This document shows, in pieces, positions 16,221 to 25,859 of a stretch of DNA of 43,832 nucleotides; position 1 is the stretch's first letter; each line of letters begins with the position of its first letter. This DNA comes from a virus: the IMG/VR virus record IMGVR_UViG_3300028883_001006, positions 1 to 43,832 of that record. One strand, given 5' to 3'. A program made the translations under genes and the position numbers. The notes under the pieces were generated by a model, which saw only the letters and a list, made by a program, of their open reading frames with translations, ran no database searches and was not told where the DNA came from.

Positions 16221-17342
16221 TTAGCTCGTCACCTTCGCCGAGAATGTGTTGTGAATACCAGGTATCGACGGGAGAACCAGTCCGGCGGACTTCGTAACGA
16301 GCGTCTTCACGTCGCCGTCACCCACCTTCTTGACGGTTACCCAGAGACCCGGGGCATCTTCGACCTTCTCGATACTCGGATCCGACAGGGCTTCCAGAGC
16401 CGTTCCGTGCTCGGTGGTTCCGATAGGAACTCCGGCGTCCGGCAGAAGAACCACGTAGTCTTCGGGGAAGAACCTCGTGGACGTCTTCGTGCCGTCGGTG
16501 ATGGACTCTGCATAAGCCCTCTTGTCGTAACTCGCGAACACCGGCAAGCCGCGAGAGGCGAGTTGCTGATTTAGCGCACCGAGGGTAATCGGGCGCGTAA
16601 ATTCATCCCAACTCAACCCCAGCACGAGCTGACGCGAATGCTTGTTGTTGAGAAGGTCGCGGATTCTCGCCTTGCTCGTGAGTGCTCTCACCAGTTCGAC
16701 TCCGTCGCTTTCGCCGGAATCCTCGAAAGCCCTCATCCATGTCTCGAGCTGAGACAAGTAGTTGACGTCGTAGATTCCGTCGCCGTCCGTATCGACGTTC
16801 CAGCGGTTATCCCCAGCCAGAGTCGCCTTGTGCGCCGTGGGGCGTCCGTAGTCGAAACTCAGCTTAATGGGATTGTCCGAATCGCTGAAGGTCAGCGTTC
16901 CCAGTGCGAGAGCCTGCATACGCATCCACTCCACGCGCGACCAGTAGCCGCGAACCACGAAGTCGATATCGTTGTAGATCTCGCGGACGAGTTCCAGTGT
17001 GTTGACGTCGGTCGGGTTCCGCTCGTTCATGAGGTAGCGTGCCTGCGTCTGCGCGTCCAGCATCCTCATGATCTTGATAGGCGGAAGATCCACCTCCGAC
17101 TTGGTCAGCGACTCGCGCTGGCTTGGGGGCGGCTCGCCCTCGTAAGAGGTAGCGTAGGACATAACCGTCTGGTTATGAGCCCCCTTGACCATGTTGATGG
17201 TCATCGAAAAAACCGGAGGACTGTCCGGAAGTATCTGGTTGCCCAGAAGTTCTCCCTGGCCTATCGCCTCGTCGGGCGGTATCTGCCTGGCATAAGTCCT
17301 AACAACGTCTTTCTGGAGTTCTGGCAAATTGAGTAGTTCCAT
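16221..17342 (-). CDS. Major capsid protein, gpE family
   Basis: The product is 373 aa with the lambda gpE-type layout (HK97 fold): a short start helix, PPVFSMTINMVKGAHNQTVM near residue 42, an RxE-rich central section (MRMLDAQTQARYLMNERNPT), a capsid E-loop region, then the P-domain helix (WSRVEWMRMQALALG) and a beta-rich end with FASYDKRAYAE and FFPEDYVVLLPDAG, which is highly characteristic of this family. No protease gene or cleaved prohead segment is visible. Its place between decoration protein and connector genes agrees. Confidence 0.9.
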   Translation of the reverse strand: MELLNLPELQKDVVRTYARQIPPDEAIGQGELLGNQILPDSPPVFSMTINMVKGAHNQTVMSYATSYEGEPPPSQRESLTKSEVDLPPIKIMRMLDAQTQARYLMNERNPTDVNTLELVREIYNDIDFVVRGYWSRVEWMRMQALALGTLTFSDSDNPIKLSFDYGRPTAHKATLAGDNRWNVDTDGDGIYDVNYLSQLETWMRAFEDSGESDGVELVRALTSKARIRDLLNNKHSRQLVLGLSWDEFTRPITLGALNQQLASRGLPVFASYDKRAYAESITDGTKTSTRFFPEDYVVLLPDAGVPIGTTEHGTALEALSDPSIEKVEDAPGLWVTVKKVGDGDVKTLVTKSAGLVLPSIPGIHNTFSAKVTS

Positions 17343-17357
17343 GATTATCTCCTTTCC

Positions 17358-17978
17358 TTATGCCATGAAGGTTATACCGGTGTTGGCCACCAGTAGTGTC
17401 TTCTCCGCCGTGGTCAGTTCATACGGAAGGAGATCCTCGCGGATGTGCGCCTTGCGGAACCCACCTGCGATGTAGTCGTCTTCCGTAACGTCGGCTTCCT
17501 CGTCGAGGATAGTCACGGCGTCTTCCGAACCGTCCGAACACTTAACGATATCGTCCTCGCTGTGATCGTTGGACAGCGGAGCTGTCAGCGTGACGATACG
17601 CGTTTCGTAATCGATGGAGTCGATTGTCTTGGTTTCTACGTCAGCGGTGCCGAAACCGATAACTATTGAATCTCCGGCGACGAAGGGAATCGGCTGAATC
17701 TCGTCGCTGAAGTTCCTGCGGTCTGCGATCTCGATAGTCGTATCGGTCGCCGTGGCGTCCGCGCCCAATGCACCTACAGTGCAGAGCCGGAACTTGCCCG
17801 AAGCGGTAATCTTACCGAGAACCGCGCCGTAAGGAACTCTGCATTCCTTATGGCTGTCCTCGTAACCGAACTTGGAATAATCCAAGGTCAGACCGAGAAC
17901 CAGTTTCTCGACGCCCAACGGCGACGCAAGGAACTCCCTGCGCTGGCCAATGGACTTGTTTCGAAAATCGTTTCTCAT
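17358..17978 (-). CDS. Head decoration / capsid stabilising protein
   Basis: The product is 206 aa, beta-rich, with GAVLGKITASGKFRLCTVGA and a double-beta stretch with IPFVAGDSIVIGFGTAD, typical of lambda gpD-like / DUF2190-like head decoration proteins that begin with a variable arm and end in a compact beta-tulip. It immediately precedes the capsid gene in transcription order (scaffold, decoration, capsid), the usual arrangement. Confidence 0.75.
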   Translation of the reverse strand: MRNDFRNKSIGQRREFLASPLGVEKLVLGLTLDYSKFGYEDSHKECRVPYGAVLGKITASGKFRLCTVGALGADATATDTTIEIADRRNFSDEIQPIPFVAGDSIVIGFGTADVETKTIDSIDYETRIVTLTAPLSNDHSEDDIVKCSDGSEDAVTILDEEADVTEDDYIAGGFRKAHIREDLLPYELTTAEKTLLVANTGITFMA

Positions 17979-18002
17979 ATCTCAAGCCTCCTGTTGCTTG
18001 TT

Positions 18003-18719
18003 TTAGATTTTTCCCCAAGGCCCCGGTTTGTCAGGGTCTGGCTTGGGAGTGTTCTTTGCCCGTTTCTCGCGAATCTCCTTCGCGAGTTCAGCGGAAGTCT
18101 TCATCCCGCTTTTCCCTTTCGGGGAACCTGAGGGACCGGGCTGACCGCCGCCGGATTCCGAGAACATCGCCGGAATCGCCTTCTTGAGTGCTTCGATTGC
18201 CTTGTCGGCACCGGTAACATCGCCTTCGTCGCCGACTTCGATAGCTTCCCGCTCGACCGCTTTCAGCACATACGGCAGTTGATCTTTAGATGCCCCTGCC
18301 TCGAGGGCGGCCATGCGGAGTGCGCTTTCAATCAGGGTAGATTTCAGCCTGCTTTCGGCGTCCGCTTTAGCCTTCGCGGCCTCCTCGGCTTCCTTTATCT
18401 TCGCCTCGGCGAGTTCTTTGAACTTCTTCTCCTCGGCGAGTTTGTCCTGTTCTGCTTTGGCCTGGGCGGCTTTTAACTCGGCGAGTTCCTTCTCGGCTTT
18501 CTTCCGGTCTTCGTTGACCTTCTTAAAACGGTCGTAAGGAATAGCCTTGTCTTCCGGCGGGTCGGGCTCGGCGCCGTCGCCGTCCTTCGGGGGATCGGGT
18601 TCGTTGCCGCCGCCGCCTTCGCCGTCGTTTCCTTCGGCGAAACAGGGAAAAGGCGACAAGAACCGGTAAAACGGGTTCCTCTCGATGTCGCCGAAGATGT
18701 TCGATGTTCTCAGTTTCAT
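18003..18719 (-). CDS. Scaffolding protein
   Basis: The product is 238 aa. Most of it is a long coiled coil with extreme Ala/Lys/Glu content (residues about 65-130), preceded by a Pro/Asp/Gly-rich acidic linker and followed by a basic C-terminus (GKSGMKTSAELAKEIREKRA). This is the classic scaffold pattern. AGGAGGAAATT precedes the ATG. Two genes upstream of the capsid is the standard place. The N-terminal Arg/Pro/Phe segment (IERNPFYRFLSPFP) may be a separate peptide contact. Confidence 0.82.
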   Translation of the reverse strand: MKLRTSNIFGDIERNPFYRFLSPFPCFAEGNDGEGGGGNEPDPPKDGDGAEPDPPEDKAIPYDRFKKVNEDRKKAEKELAELKAAQAKAEQDKLAEEKKFKELAEAKIKEAEEAAKAKADAESRLKSTLIESALRMAALEAGASKDQLPYVLKAVEREAIEVGDEGDVTGADKAIEALKKAIPAMFSESGGGQPGPSGSPKGKSGMKTSAELAKEIREKRAKNTPKPDPDKPGPWGKI

Positions 18720-18728
18720 AATTTCCTC

Positions 18729-18754
18729 CTACGTTTTTAACGAGTTCGACTCGA
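18729..18754. repeat. Downstream copy of an imperfect 26-bp direct repeat flanking the fibre gene
   Basis: On the minus strand this 26-bp stretch (a CGAGT-CGA-ACTCG hairpin then GTTAAAAACGTAG) matches 20 of 26 bases of the segment at 20984-21009 in the same orientation. It lies just before the scaffold ribosome site. Confidence 0.45.
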
Positions 18755-18777
18755 ATGATTTGATATTGTTACTCCAA

Positions 18778-20952
18778 TTACCGAACGTCGGTTATCGTGT
18801 CCGATTTACCGACCGTCCATCCGACAACGACAGAACCCGCCGCCGCGACCGTAAACGAATCATAGGCCGCCGCGAGTTGAGTCAATACGTCCGATTTCGG
18901 TTGATAGTTATCGCCGAGATATGCCGACAAGGCGGCCATCGCGGTTGTGTCCATGTCGAGGGCGTGGAGACAGCTATCGACATAGCTATTGACAATGTTA
19001 TCTACCCATATCGCCGAGTCTATTGGAGCGCCGTAGAATTTTAGGCCTCCGATAATGACAAGGGAATCGGTTACCACCATGCCGCTCAAATTAGTTGTGT
19101 CCATATAGGCCGCAAGACTATCTATAGCAACCCGTGCGGAATCACCTGCCCAATCCTGAGCTTCGGCATCCGAAGGTGGCGCATAATCAATCCAAGAGCC
19201 ACCTATATATATCTTGTCGAATACTGCTCCGACAGACTGTATAAGGCCAGCACCGCCACTTTCAGAAATAACCAGAGCACTATCTCCAATTACTATCGGA
19301 TTGCTGGAATCGAACTTTATGGTATCGCCCTTGTCGTAAATTTTCAAATCACCGGCGATGAAAGTGTCTGCACTGAGACTATCCCAGACGGTAGCATAAA
19401 CCAGCGCGGTTACCGAATCATCGTTATAGTAATTAAGAGCGTTTGTTACCGACGTGTCTGGATAGGCCGCAAGTGTGTCCTGGACGGTTGTCCAGAGTCC
19501 CGCCGTCGAACCGGAAGTGTCGGCATAGGCCGCAACCGCCGCGCCTCGGCAACTATCAGCATAAACCGCCTTGTCTGCCGAGTCCGCGAATGTAGCAGTT
19601 CCAACGAACGAATCGGCATAAACAACCGATGCGCGGAGACTGTCCCAGACAGAATAATTTCCATAAGCCCGTGTGAATAGGGCGTCGCCGATAACTGTCA
19701 AGGCCGTATCTACAAGAGCAGTGGTATCATATACCAGGACAAAGTTTGGAGCAACAGATATTACAAAGCTATCCTGCACTGAACCTTTATCTGTGCTATA
19801 ATAATACAGCCATATTTTGTCCTCTGGCGAAAAGCTACCAGAAGAAACTACGCCTTCACCAGTTTCTCCGCCAGTGGTATAGGTATCAGCTCCTCCCGTA
19901 AAATACGCATAAGATTCTTTAGTCGTATCAACGGCGGCAATTGTTAATCCAGATGAATCCCGACATATCGCCGTTTCAAACGTATCTGTTTCAATAAACG
20001 CCCCTTTTGCGTATAGACCTGCCGAATCTTCGGCAGTGGAAACGAAATATCCACCATACGTCGAACCGCTTGTTCCGTATACACCAATAGCACCACTCGC
20101 AGTTCCATATAAAGCGGTATTCGTCATAGATTGAGCACTCACACCAATTCCATTACTTCTATTTTCTACGGATAAAGCAGAATTGGCAGTGGTGGCTATA
20201 ATTTCCAGGCGTTCTCTCAAGGCAATTTGTTCTGGCGTTATTAGTTGAGTCGAACCTTCTGAGCTTAACCATAAACCGGTTGTCATCGTGTCAAGGGTCG
20301 TGTCCAGCGCAGTTATTGCATCAACGATATTGACCGCGCTCTCGCCATCTCCGACCGTCAATTCTCCGGTTATACTGACATCTCCACCAGAGCTTATAAT
20401 CAGCGAAGCGTCGCCTATTTTGATTGGATTATCAGACTCGAAACGGGTTGTATCGCCGTCATCGTAGATGAAGAATGTATCTGCCGCTGTAGCATCATAC
20501 CCGTATAACCGGCTTCCTGCCGCCAGATAGACATCCTGGCTTGCGACAATCCGGTCGTAATACCACGACCATGCGACATAATTCGTTCCGCTGTGCCGAA
20601 CGCCAAGATCACCTCGACTTCCGCCGTTGTAGATGAACACTGAATCCGTCCCGCCATCTAAATACCACGTTCGGGACGAACCCAGCATTTGCAGGTCTCC
20701 GGTCATCGTATCTCCTACAACGTTGACCATTGTCTCGTTGCACCAGCTCTCTAACGCCGCCATTGCACCTGCGCTGTCGGCATAGGCAGCAGTATCGGCA
20801 TAATGCGCGCTGTCGGTGTATAGCATCCCCGACTTGCTGAGCGAATCCAACACGTGGATCGTCATCAGGTCCAACGGGGTTTGACCGCGAGCAACGCCCA
20901 CAGTCAGCATCATCGTGATCAATGCGATGATTAGAATGTTCCCTTTCTTCAT
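18778..20952 (-). CDS. Secreted tail-fibre-like protein inserted in the head-gene cluster
   Basis: The product is 724 aa. It begins with a Sec signal peptide (MKKGNILIIALITMMLTVG, cleavage near ARG-Q). It contains a tail-fibre pattern, VVGDTMTGDLQMLGSSRTW, and long beta-solenoid-like sequence with many YADS/YADT units, DSLAAYMDT, and paired segments such as IKIGDASLIISSGGDVSITG. The signal peptide, composition and style match the 820-aa protein at 3338-5800, so the two are probably related in origin or role. AGGTAAC precedes the ATG. It is isolated from the upstream gene by an intrinsic terminator, so it is likely a moron or has its own expression. Confidence 0.7.
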   Translation of the reverse strand: MKKGNILIIALITMMLTVGVARGQTPLDLMTIHVLDSLSKSGMLYTDSAHYADTAAYADSAGAMAALESWCNETMVNVVGDTMTGDLQMLGSSRTWYLDGGTDSVFIYNGGSRGDLGVRHSGTNYVAWSWYYDRIVASQDVYLAAGSRLYGYDATAADTFFIYDDGDTTRFESDNPIKIGDASLIISSGGDVSITGELTVGDGESAVNIVDAITALDTTLDTMTTGLWLSSEGSTQLITPEQIALRERLEIIATTANSALSVENRSNGIGVSAQSMTNTALYGTASGAIGVYGTSGSTYGGYFVSTAEDSAGLYAKGAFIETDTFETAICRDSSGLTIAAVDTTKESYAYFTGGADTYTTGGETGEGVVSSGSFSPEDKIWLYYYSTDKGSVQDSFVISVAPNFVLVYDTTALVDTALTVIGDALFTRAYGNYSVWDSLRASVVYADSFVGTATFADSADKAVYADSCRGAAVAAYADTSGSTAGLWTTVQDTLAAYPDTSVTNALNYYNDDSVTALVYATVWDSLSADTFIAGDLKIYDKGDTIKFDSSNPIVIGDSALVISESGGAGLIQSVGAVFDKIYIGGSWIDYAPPSDAEAQDWAGDSARVAIDSLAAYMDTTNLSGMVVTDSLVIIGGLKFYGAPIDSAIWVDNIVNSYVDSCLHALDMDTTAMAALSAYLGDNYQPKSDVLTQLAAAYDSFTVAAAGSVVVGWTVGKSDTITDVR

Positions 20953-20983
20953 GTTACCTCCATTTAGGTTAAGTTTTTGCTTT

Positions 20984-21009
20984 CTACGCGTTTAACGGGT
21001 GCGACCCGT
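20984..21009. repeat. Upstream copy of the 26-bp direct repeat flanking the fibre gene
   Basis: Matches 20 of 26 bases of 18729-18754 on the same strand; contains the perfect hairpin ACGGGT-CGC-ACCCGT followed by TAAACG. The pair brackets the secreted fibre gene. Confidence 0.45.
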
Positions 21010-21013
21010 CGCA

Positions 21014-21061
21014 AATAAAAAAGGCTCACCGGCCAGAGATTTCTCCCTGTCCAATGAGCCT
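21014..21061 (-). terminator. Intrinsic terminator between the MuF-like gene and the fibre gene
   Basis: Leftward, AGGCTCA (21061-21055) pairs with TGAGCCT (21028-21022), with further pairing inside the stem, and is followed by TTTTTTATTT. This is the clearest intrinsic terminator in the structural cluster and would interrupt the late transcript unless antitermination acts. Confidence 0.72.
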
Positions 21062-21095
21062 GTTCCTCAGTCTCAGTTAAATTATGTCAAAACAC

Positions 21096-22250
21096 CTATA
21101 CCAGTGCCGAAGCACGAACCTGCGACATTCGCTCGCCAGCGTTTACCAAATGCGCCGCCCTCTCGCGATACCTCGATTTCTGATTTACCGTCAATCGCGA
21201 ATCAAAACGTATACGCGTCCTCATAGGATCGCTCCGAAGCCCCGGTGAAGGTTTGGGTTCTTCCCATTCCTCGATCGGCCTCAGAACGTCGGTCAGATAA
21301 CAAAGGCAATTTGTATGCGCCCTGTGCGGAGTCTTGTCTATCGGATACACCCCCGCGCCGAGGCCGTAAAGGTCGCTCGACGCAAGAATGTCGCATTCGT
21401 CGAATCGCGGATGACTGCCGGACAGGTTCCAAGCCTGACCTTTCACCACAGCCGATTTCATCGCGCTTGCAATGTGCGCCTCGTGATAGGACGTGTTCAC
21501 CTCGCTTCTCGCGAGAGAGAACGACCTATACGCTATATTCCTGCCGAGGTCCCGCATCTGGTCAACTTCCGCCTGCGCAATCCGGAAAGCCCTATCCCGC
21601 GAAAGCCCCTGCGCCTCCATTAGCTCTTTGATACGCTTCTCGGTAATCGACCGCGTCCGACGCATATCGACAAGAAATTCCCTCGGAACAGCTTCCGCGC
21701 CTCGAACATAAAATCGAAGTTTCATAGCTATCGACTTAGCCGGTTCTCTCTGAATAATGCCCTTTGCCACGATTTGGTCTATTGCCCGCCGAGCGTCGTT
21801 TGCGATGTTCCAGATTCGATCCGATAATATCAAACCATCCGGATACATTCGCGCTATCGTCGCCTCGACGACTTCCCGCGAAACACCGCCGACTACCCCT
21901 TCTAACGGAAGCTTCGTCCCTTCCGCAATCCCGTAAGATTCCAGCAGAGCTTTCGTCGCCGCAAGTCTCGCGTCGAGAGTTCGGTCAATAACAACCGATG
22001 TCCCCGCGCCGATCTGCTTTTCCAGAACACTGCCAAAGGACTCCAACAACTCCTGCAGAGCTTTCTGCGTTCCCGCCGCCTGCCAACTGGTATAAGATGT
22101 CAATGAACCACTATTCAAAAGGCCTTGTATTTCCGTATCTATCTCCGTAAGGAGCTTTCGTATCTGTGCGGCCTGTTTCTCAATTACCTGATCCCGAACA
22201 ACTCGGGATTGTAGCAAAAGCCTCGTATATTCAGCCTGTGGATTCGCCAT
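21096..22250 (-). CDS. MuF / SPP1 gp7-like minor head protein
   Basis: The product is 384 aa, largely helical, with the domain end typical of phage Mu F / SPP1 gp7 minor head proteins: LARSEVNTSYHEAHIAS (about residue 250), then WNLSGSHPRFDECDILAS and PHRAHTNCLCYLTDVLRP (Cys, His rich). These proteins bind the portal or DNA in the head. The start overlaps the previous frame by 20 nt. Position after the portal agrees. Confidence 0.85.
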   Translation of the reverse strand: MANPQAEYTRLLLQSRVVRDQVIEKQAAQIRKLLTEIDTEIQGLLNSGSLTSYTSWQAAGTQKALQELLESFGSVLEKQIGAGTSVVIDRTLDARLAATKALLESYGIAEGTKLPLEGVVGGVSREVVEATIARMYPDGLILSDRIWNIANDARRAIDQIVAKGIIQREPAKSIAMKLRFYVRGAEAVPREFLVDMRRTRSITEKRIKELMEAQGLSRDRAFRIAQAEVDQMRDLGRNIAYRSFSLARSEVNTSYHEAHIASAMKSAVVKGQAWNLSGSHPRFDECDILASSDLYGLGAGVYPIDKTPHRAHTNCLCYLTDVLRPIEEWEEPKPSPGLRSDPMRTRIRFDSRLTVNQKSRYRERAAHLVNAGERMSQVRASALV

Positions 22251-22449
22251 TGCCGAACCCCAGGTCTTTCTTGGTCAAAATCCGTTCTCTGCGCGACGTC
22301 TCCCGACGATCCATCCCGAAATAACCTCCCGCGCGAAACCGCAGAGTGATATCGCCGAAGAAATCCTCGGTAACAATACCCTCGCTTATTAACAAAGCGG
22401 TTATCTTGCGCTCGACAGTCTCGAGCTTTTTAGCATCGACGCCTATCAT
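22231..22449 (-). CDS. Small protein between portal and MuF-like gene
   Basis: The product is 72 aa: an N-terminal helix (KKLETVERKITALLISEG) then IVTEDFFGDITLRFRAGG, then a basic end. The ATGA overlap with the portal stop and the overlap with the next gene show operon coupling. It may be a head accessory or scaffold-related helper. No family is recognised. Confidence 0.6.
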   Translation of the reverse strand: MIGVDAKKLETVERKITALLISEGIVTEDFFGDITLRFRAGGYFGMDRRETSRRERILTKKDLGFGNGESTG

Positions 22450-23903
22450 AATCCAAACAACCCTTTCGTCGCCGTCGCCTTTTCCAGCCTGTCCGCTTCA
22501 TCGTCCGGTATCTCCCAGCCGGTCATCGTCCGAAGCAATTCCACCGCTGTTTCCGGCGTCAAAATACCCGAATTCACCGCAAGCGTAATCTCCTCGATCA
22601 ACTCGCGACGGTCTATCGGCAGAACATTGCCGAATTTCACGGTAAATTCCTCGTTGTCAAATCGCTGTTCTCTCTCTCCAAAAGCACGATAGAACCTTGT
22701 AACGAACTTCAAAAGCCGCTCGTATTTATCCGCACGGATAAGCCGCTTACGGTAAATGTTCCTCAAAAAACGATGCTGAAGTATCTGAAGCGCAACTCCC
22801 GAAGGTATCTCGTTACCGCTGACCTTGCCTATAGCTACTTCCGTAACTCCGGCATTGCGCACGATCTTCGTTTCCAAATAATCCAACCATTTCAAAATGC
22901 CGTCATTCAGCGAAGACGTGTCCAGAAGATCCATTCTTCCGCCGTCAGTTCCGGAGAAAAGTATTCCGCCGGCATGGGGAAGTTGCGGAGGTTCGGTAGG
23001 TTTCTTGCCCTCGACCAATAGCGTGGCATCTCCGAGATATTCCGCATTCGAAGCCCCCGAACTCTGAGCATTGATATGTTCATCGAGAAGCTGAACAATA
23101 GGTTTCAGGTCTGAAACACCAAAGGTCTCCCCGCCGATAATAACGTTCGGAATATGAATTACCGGAAGGAAATCAATTCCGAGACTAAGGAAATTAACCT
23201 CTTCTCCTAACTCGTTTTTGACGTAACTTTCCAACTCGAGATCGTCCAATCCGGCTTTCTTGCTCTTCTTGTAATATCCCGCCGTGCACCGGACTTTGCC
23301 CTCGTCGTCGAATTCGTAATATTCCTTGTAAACCCGTTCGTCCTTCTCGTTGATCCTTTCCTGCCACGCGAAAGCAAATGCCACCAACTCGTCGTCCTCG
23401 TCGAACTCCGGAAAGTAAGAATCCGGAGGCAATGGTTGTATCTTCACCCGCTTCTTGCGTTCAGACCATCTAAGCTTAAATACACCGTCGCCCATCATCG
23501 ACGCGTTAACCTCGGCCGAGAGGATCTTAAGGTCGAGCATCTCCTTAGTCCGGAAACTGTTAATCAAATCTAACTGCCTGCGTAACTCCGTATTCTCTTT
23601 ACCCTGCTCGTCTATCATGTCGGCCGGTTCAAGTATCAATTGGTCGCCAATAACCGAATCGGCAAAGGTATCGACTATTAATTGCGCGTCCCCGCCTTCG
23701 ATAAAAAGACAATCCGGATCCGTCCCCGACTGCCTTAATATCTGACTGTAATTGTGGTAATATGCCCAGTAGAGACGATAAGCCAGAAGCCGCCGCCTGT
23801 CCTCCGGAGGAACCCACGGAAGGATTAACCGTTCCAGCTTGCCGTCCGATTTCGGGCCAAGAATCGCCGAGTAGATGTCTATGTCGTATTTCTCATTATC
23901 CAT
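22446..23903 (-). CDS. Portal protein
   Basis: The product is 485 aa, directly downstream of the large terminase. It has the portal character: a wing region with VDTFADSVIGDQLILEPADM, a DSYFPEFDEDDELVAFAFAW section, and a C-terminal stem/crown helix pair with VALQILQHRFLRNIYRKRLI and the ITLAVNSGILTPETAVELLR motif typical of portal ends. It would form the dodecameric ring at the head vertex. Confidence 0.85.
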   Translation of the reverse strand: MDNEKYDIDIYSAILGPKSDGKLERLILPWVPPEDRRRLLAYRLYWAYYHNYSQILRQSGTDPDCLFIEGGDAQLIVDTFADSVIGDQLILEPADMIDEQGKENTELRRQLDLINSFRTKEMLDLKILSAEVNASMMGDGVFKLRWSERKKRVKIQPLPPDSYFPEFDEDDELVAFAFAWQERINEKDERVYKEYYEFDDEGKVRCTAGYYKKSKKAGLDDLELESYVKNELGEEVNFLSLGIDFLPVIHIPNVIIGGETFGVSDLKPIVQLLDEHINAQSSGASNAEYLGDATLLVEGKKPTEPPQLPHAGGILFSGTDGGRMDLLDTSSLNDGILKWLDYLETKIVRNAGVTEVAIGKVSGNEIPSGVALQILQHRFLRNIYRKRLIRADKYERLLKFVTRFYRAFGEREQRFDNEEFTVKFGNVLPIDRRELIEEITLAVNSGILTPETAVELLRTMTGWEIPDDEADRLEKATATKGLFGL

Positions 23904-23905
23904 AC

Positions 23906-25381
23906 TTAGCGCCTCGACCTTCTTTTCGCTGGTTCATAGACAGCCGGTTTCGCCGGTCCCTCTCCGTCGTCGCCGATAACCATTCGCACCGAGCTTTCCA
24001 GAGCGTCCACTGCGTCAACATACTTCGCAACCGGCCAATTCTCCAGCTCGCGGATTAGTTCCTCGTCTCCCGAACCCATGTTGCGGGGGAATAGAATAGT
24101 CCCGTCATTTATAAGGTGCGCCATCGACTCTATCCGGTCTTCCTTTTTCGTTGTGTTCGGCTTGCCTTCGATAGGCGTATAATTGCGGTTCTTGCGGAAA
24201 TGGTTCCGGAAATTAGTTACAAAAAGGGTCATTGCGCCGTTATCCTCGACTCTCATAATTTCATGAGGGTAAGGTTTCGCATGTCTTTGCAGCGCTATTT
24301 CCGGCAGTTCCTCGTGGTGAATAATCTCCGCCGTAGTCTTCAAAACGTATATCTTGCCCGTCTCTTTATGATGCCCGATTGTAACCACTGCGCTAAGGTC
24401 GCTTTCCCGAGACTTCCCGATAGCCGCATCACACCACGCGCTTATCTCAAGCTGATTATACGGCGGATGCTGTTCATAATAATGGATGTTCCGGAATACC
24501 TGTGTCTCCGCGGCAACGGGCTGTAGTAAATATTGCGCGGAGAAAAAAGCAGGCGCCATACTTCCGCGAAGCATGGAAAGGTGATCCTCTGAAAGGACTT
24601 CCGGTATCCACGGCAACCCCCGATCGTTTATCGCAGGCTGAACCATTAAGTTCTCGCCCTCAACATACTTCGGAGTTCCATCAGGATTCTTTTTCGAAAG
24701 CTCATAGACATGATAATCGTCATGATGCCAGAACGTCCCCAGACCTGCCCGGGCGCCGTCCGGATTCAGAATGGGAATATACTCATCCATGCGCTCTTTC
24801 TTCTTCTCGCGCTCGGCGGGGCTTTCTTTGTCCGGACGTCCGACAACGTCGTCATCGATTATATAATCATAATGCGATCCGGTCAGATTCGACCCAACGC
24901 CCCGGGCTTCCAAACTCGGATCGGAACTTCCAACGGTCCTTTGAGGAAGAACAAACTCATTCTCATTCCAAACCGGTGCGCCTGTTCGCCAGTCTCCATA
25001 CAATGCCTCAAACAGCGGATTGTGTTCGACGTGCCAACGGATTTCGCGGGCAAGTTTGGTCGCAACATTATCAGTAAGCGAAATAAGGAGGATCTTCGCA
25101 TTGGGTTCGTTCAACAGTATCCAGAGGGGGAGAGCTTTCGAGGCAAGAGTCGATTTGAAAGTGCCGCGAGGAATGTATAACCGAACATTGTCCTGCGTCC
25201 GGCGTTCCTTGAGTATCGACTGAAGCATATCGCAGACTGGCCGATGAATACGAGGGACAAGCTTATCATAGCCGAGAACGAACCGCGCAAAATAAAATAG
25301 GTTCCGCTTCCCAGCGGAACGGATTAATGCAAGCTGGTGCTTGTCGTCGAGGTGCGATATGTCGATGTCGATATTAGGCAT
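23906..25381 (-). CDS. Terminase large subunit
   Basis: The product is 491 aa, the packaging motor ATPase/nuclease. The N-terminal ATPase part has the variant Walker A YIPRGTFKSTLAS (near residue 69) and Walker B DYIIDDDVVGR, with an adenine-side motif NLFYFARFVLGYDK. The C-terminal RNase-H-like nuclease has WCDAAIGKSRESDLSAVV and a closing DAVDALESSVRM, which carry catalytic acidic residues. It overlaps the end of the small subunit by 8 nt. Packaging mode (cos or pac) cannot be told from this window. Confidence 0.9.
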   Translation of the reverse strand: MPNIDIDISHLDDKHQLALIRSAGKRNLFYFARFVLGYDKLVPRIHRPVCDMLQSILKERRTQDNVRLYIPRGTFKSTLASKALPLWILLNEPNAKILLISLTDNVATKLAREIRWHVEHNPLFEALYGDWRTGAPVWNENEFVLPQRTVGSSDPSLEARGVGSNLTGSHYDYIIDDDVVGRPDKESPAEREKKKERMDEYIPILNPDGARAGLGTFWHHDDYHVYELSKKNPDGTPKYVEGENLMVQPAINDRGLPWIPEVLSEDHLSMLRGSMAPAFFSAQYLLQPVAAETQVFRNIHYYEQHPPYNQLEISAWCDAAIGKSRESDLSAVVTIGHHKETGKIYVLKTTAEIIHHEELPEIALQRHAKPYPHEIMRVEDNGAMTLFVTNFRNHFRKNRNYTPIEGKPNTTKKEDRIESMAHLINDGTILFPRNMGSGDEELIRELENWPVAKYVDAVDALESSVRMVIGDDGEGPAKPAVYEPAKRRSRR

Positions 25382-25859
25382 TAGTTTCCGCCTTGGCTTC
25401 TGCTTTAGCCAAATCCATCTTAATGGTTTTTAGAGCTTCCCTGACCAATGTCTCCGCTTCATCGTCCGTCAAATCGCTAACCGAGATATTCACCGAACCT
25501 ACAGCGCCAGAATGCTGAACCTTCGCCTCAATAGCCCGTTTAGCGTATTTCTCAGGATATAGTTTTTCCAGAAGCCACGCCGCCGCGCGCCACTCGTCGT
25601 TGGAAGCTTTGTCGATACGTTCAATGTAGGTTATTTCGCGGGCAAGTTTCGCCTTCTCGATGGTCTCGTAGAACCTGCGAAATATCGCGTCCTTCTTCGG
25701 ATAATTGTTCTCCGCCGCCTCTTTCCCCCGCTTAAGCCAGCTAAACCAAGAACCCTTCGACACACTGAGAACCGTATAGGTATCCTCAGCAGTCATACCG
25801 AAAGCGATGTAGTTCTTCGCTTTCTCAATTAGTTCGTCTGTTAGCTTTAGCTTGGCCAT
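25374..25859 (-). CDS. Terminase small subunit-like protein
   Basis: The product is 161 aa from MAKLKLTDELIEKAKNYI at 25859 (GAGAAGAAGGCTA ahead); a longer frame begins inside ibrB and is rejected. The N-terminus is an HTH-like region (AFGMTAEDTYTVLSVSKGSW), then a helix pair and a C-terminal acidic tail. Such proteins recognise the packaging site. It lies directly upstream of the large subunit. Confidence 0.8.
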   Translation of the reverse strand: MAKLKLTDELIEKAKNYIAFGMTAEDTYTVLSVSKGSWFSWLKRGKEAAENNYPKKDAIFRRFYETIEKAKLAREITYIERIDKASNDEWRAAAWLLEKLYPEKYAKRAIEAKVQHSGAVGSVNISVSDLTDDEAETLVREALKTIKMDLAKAEAKAETNA

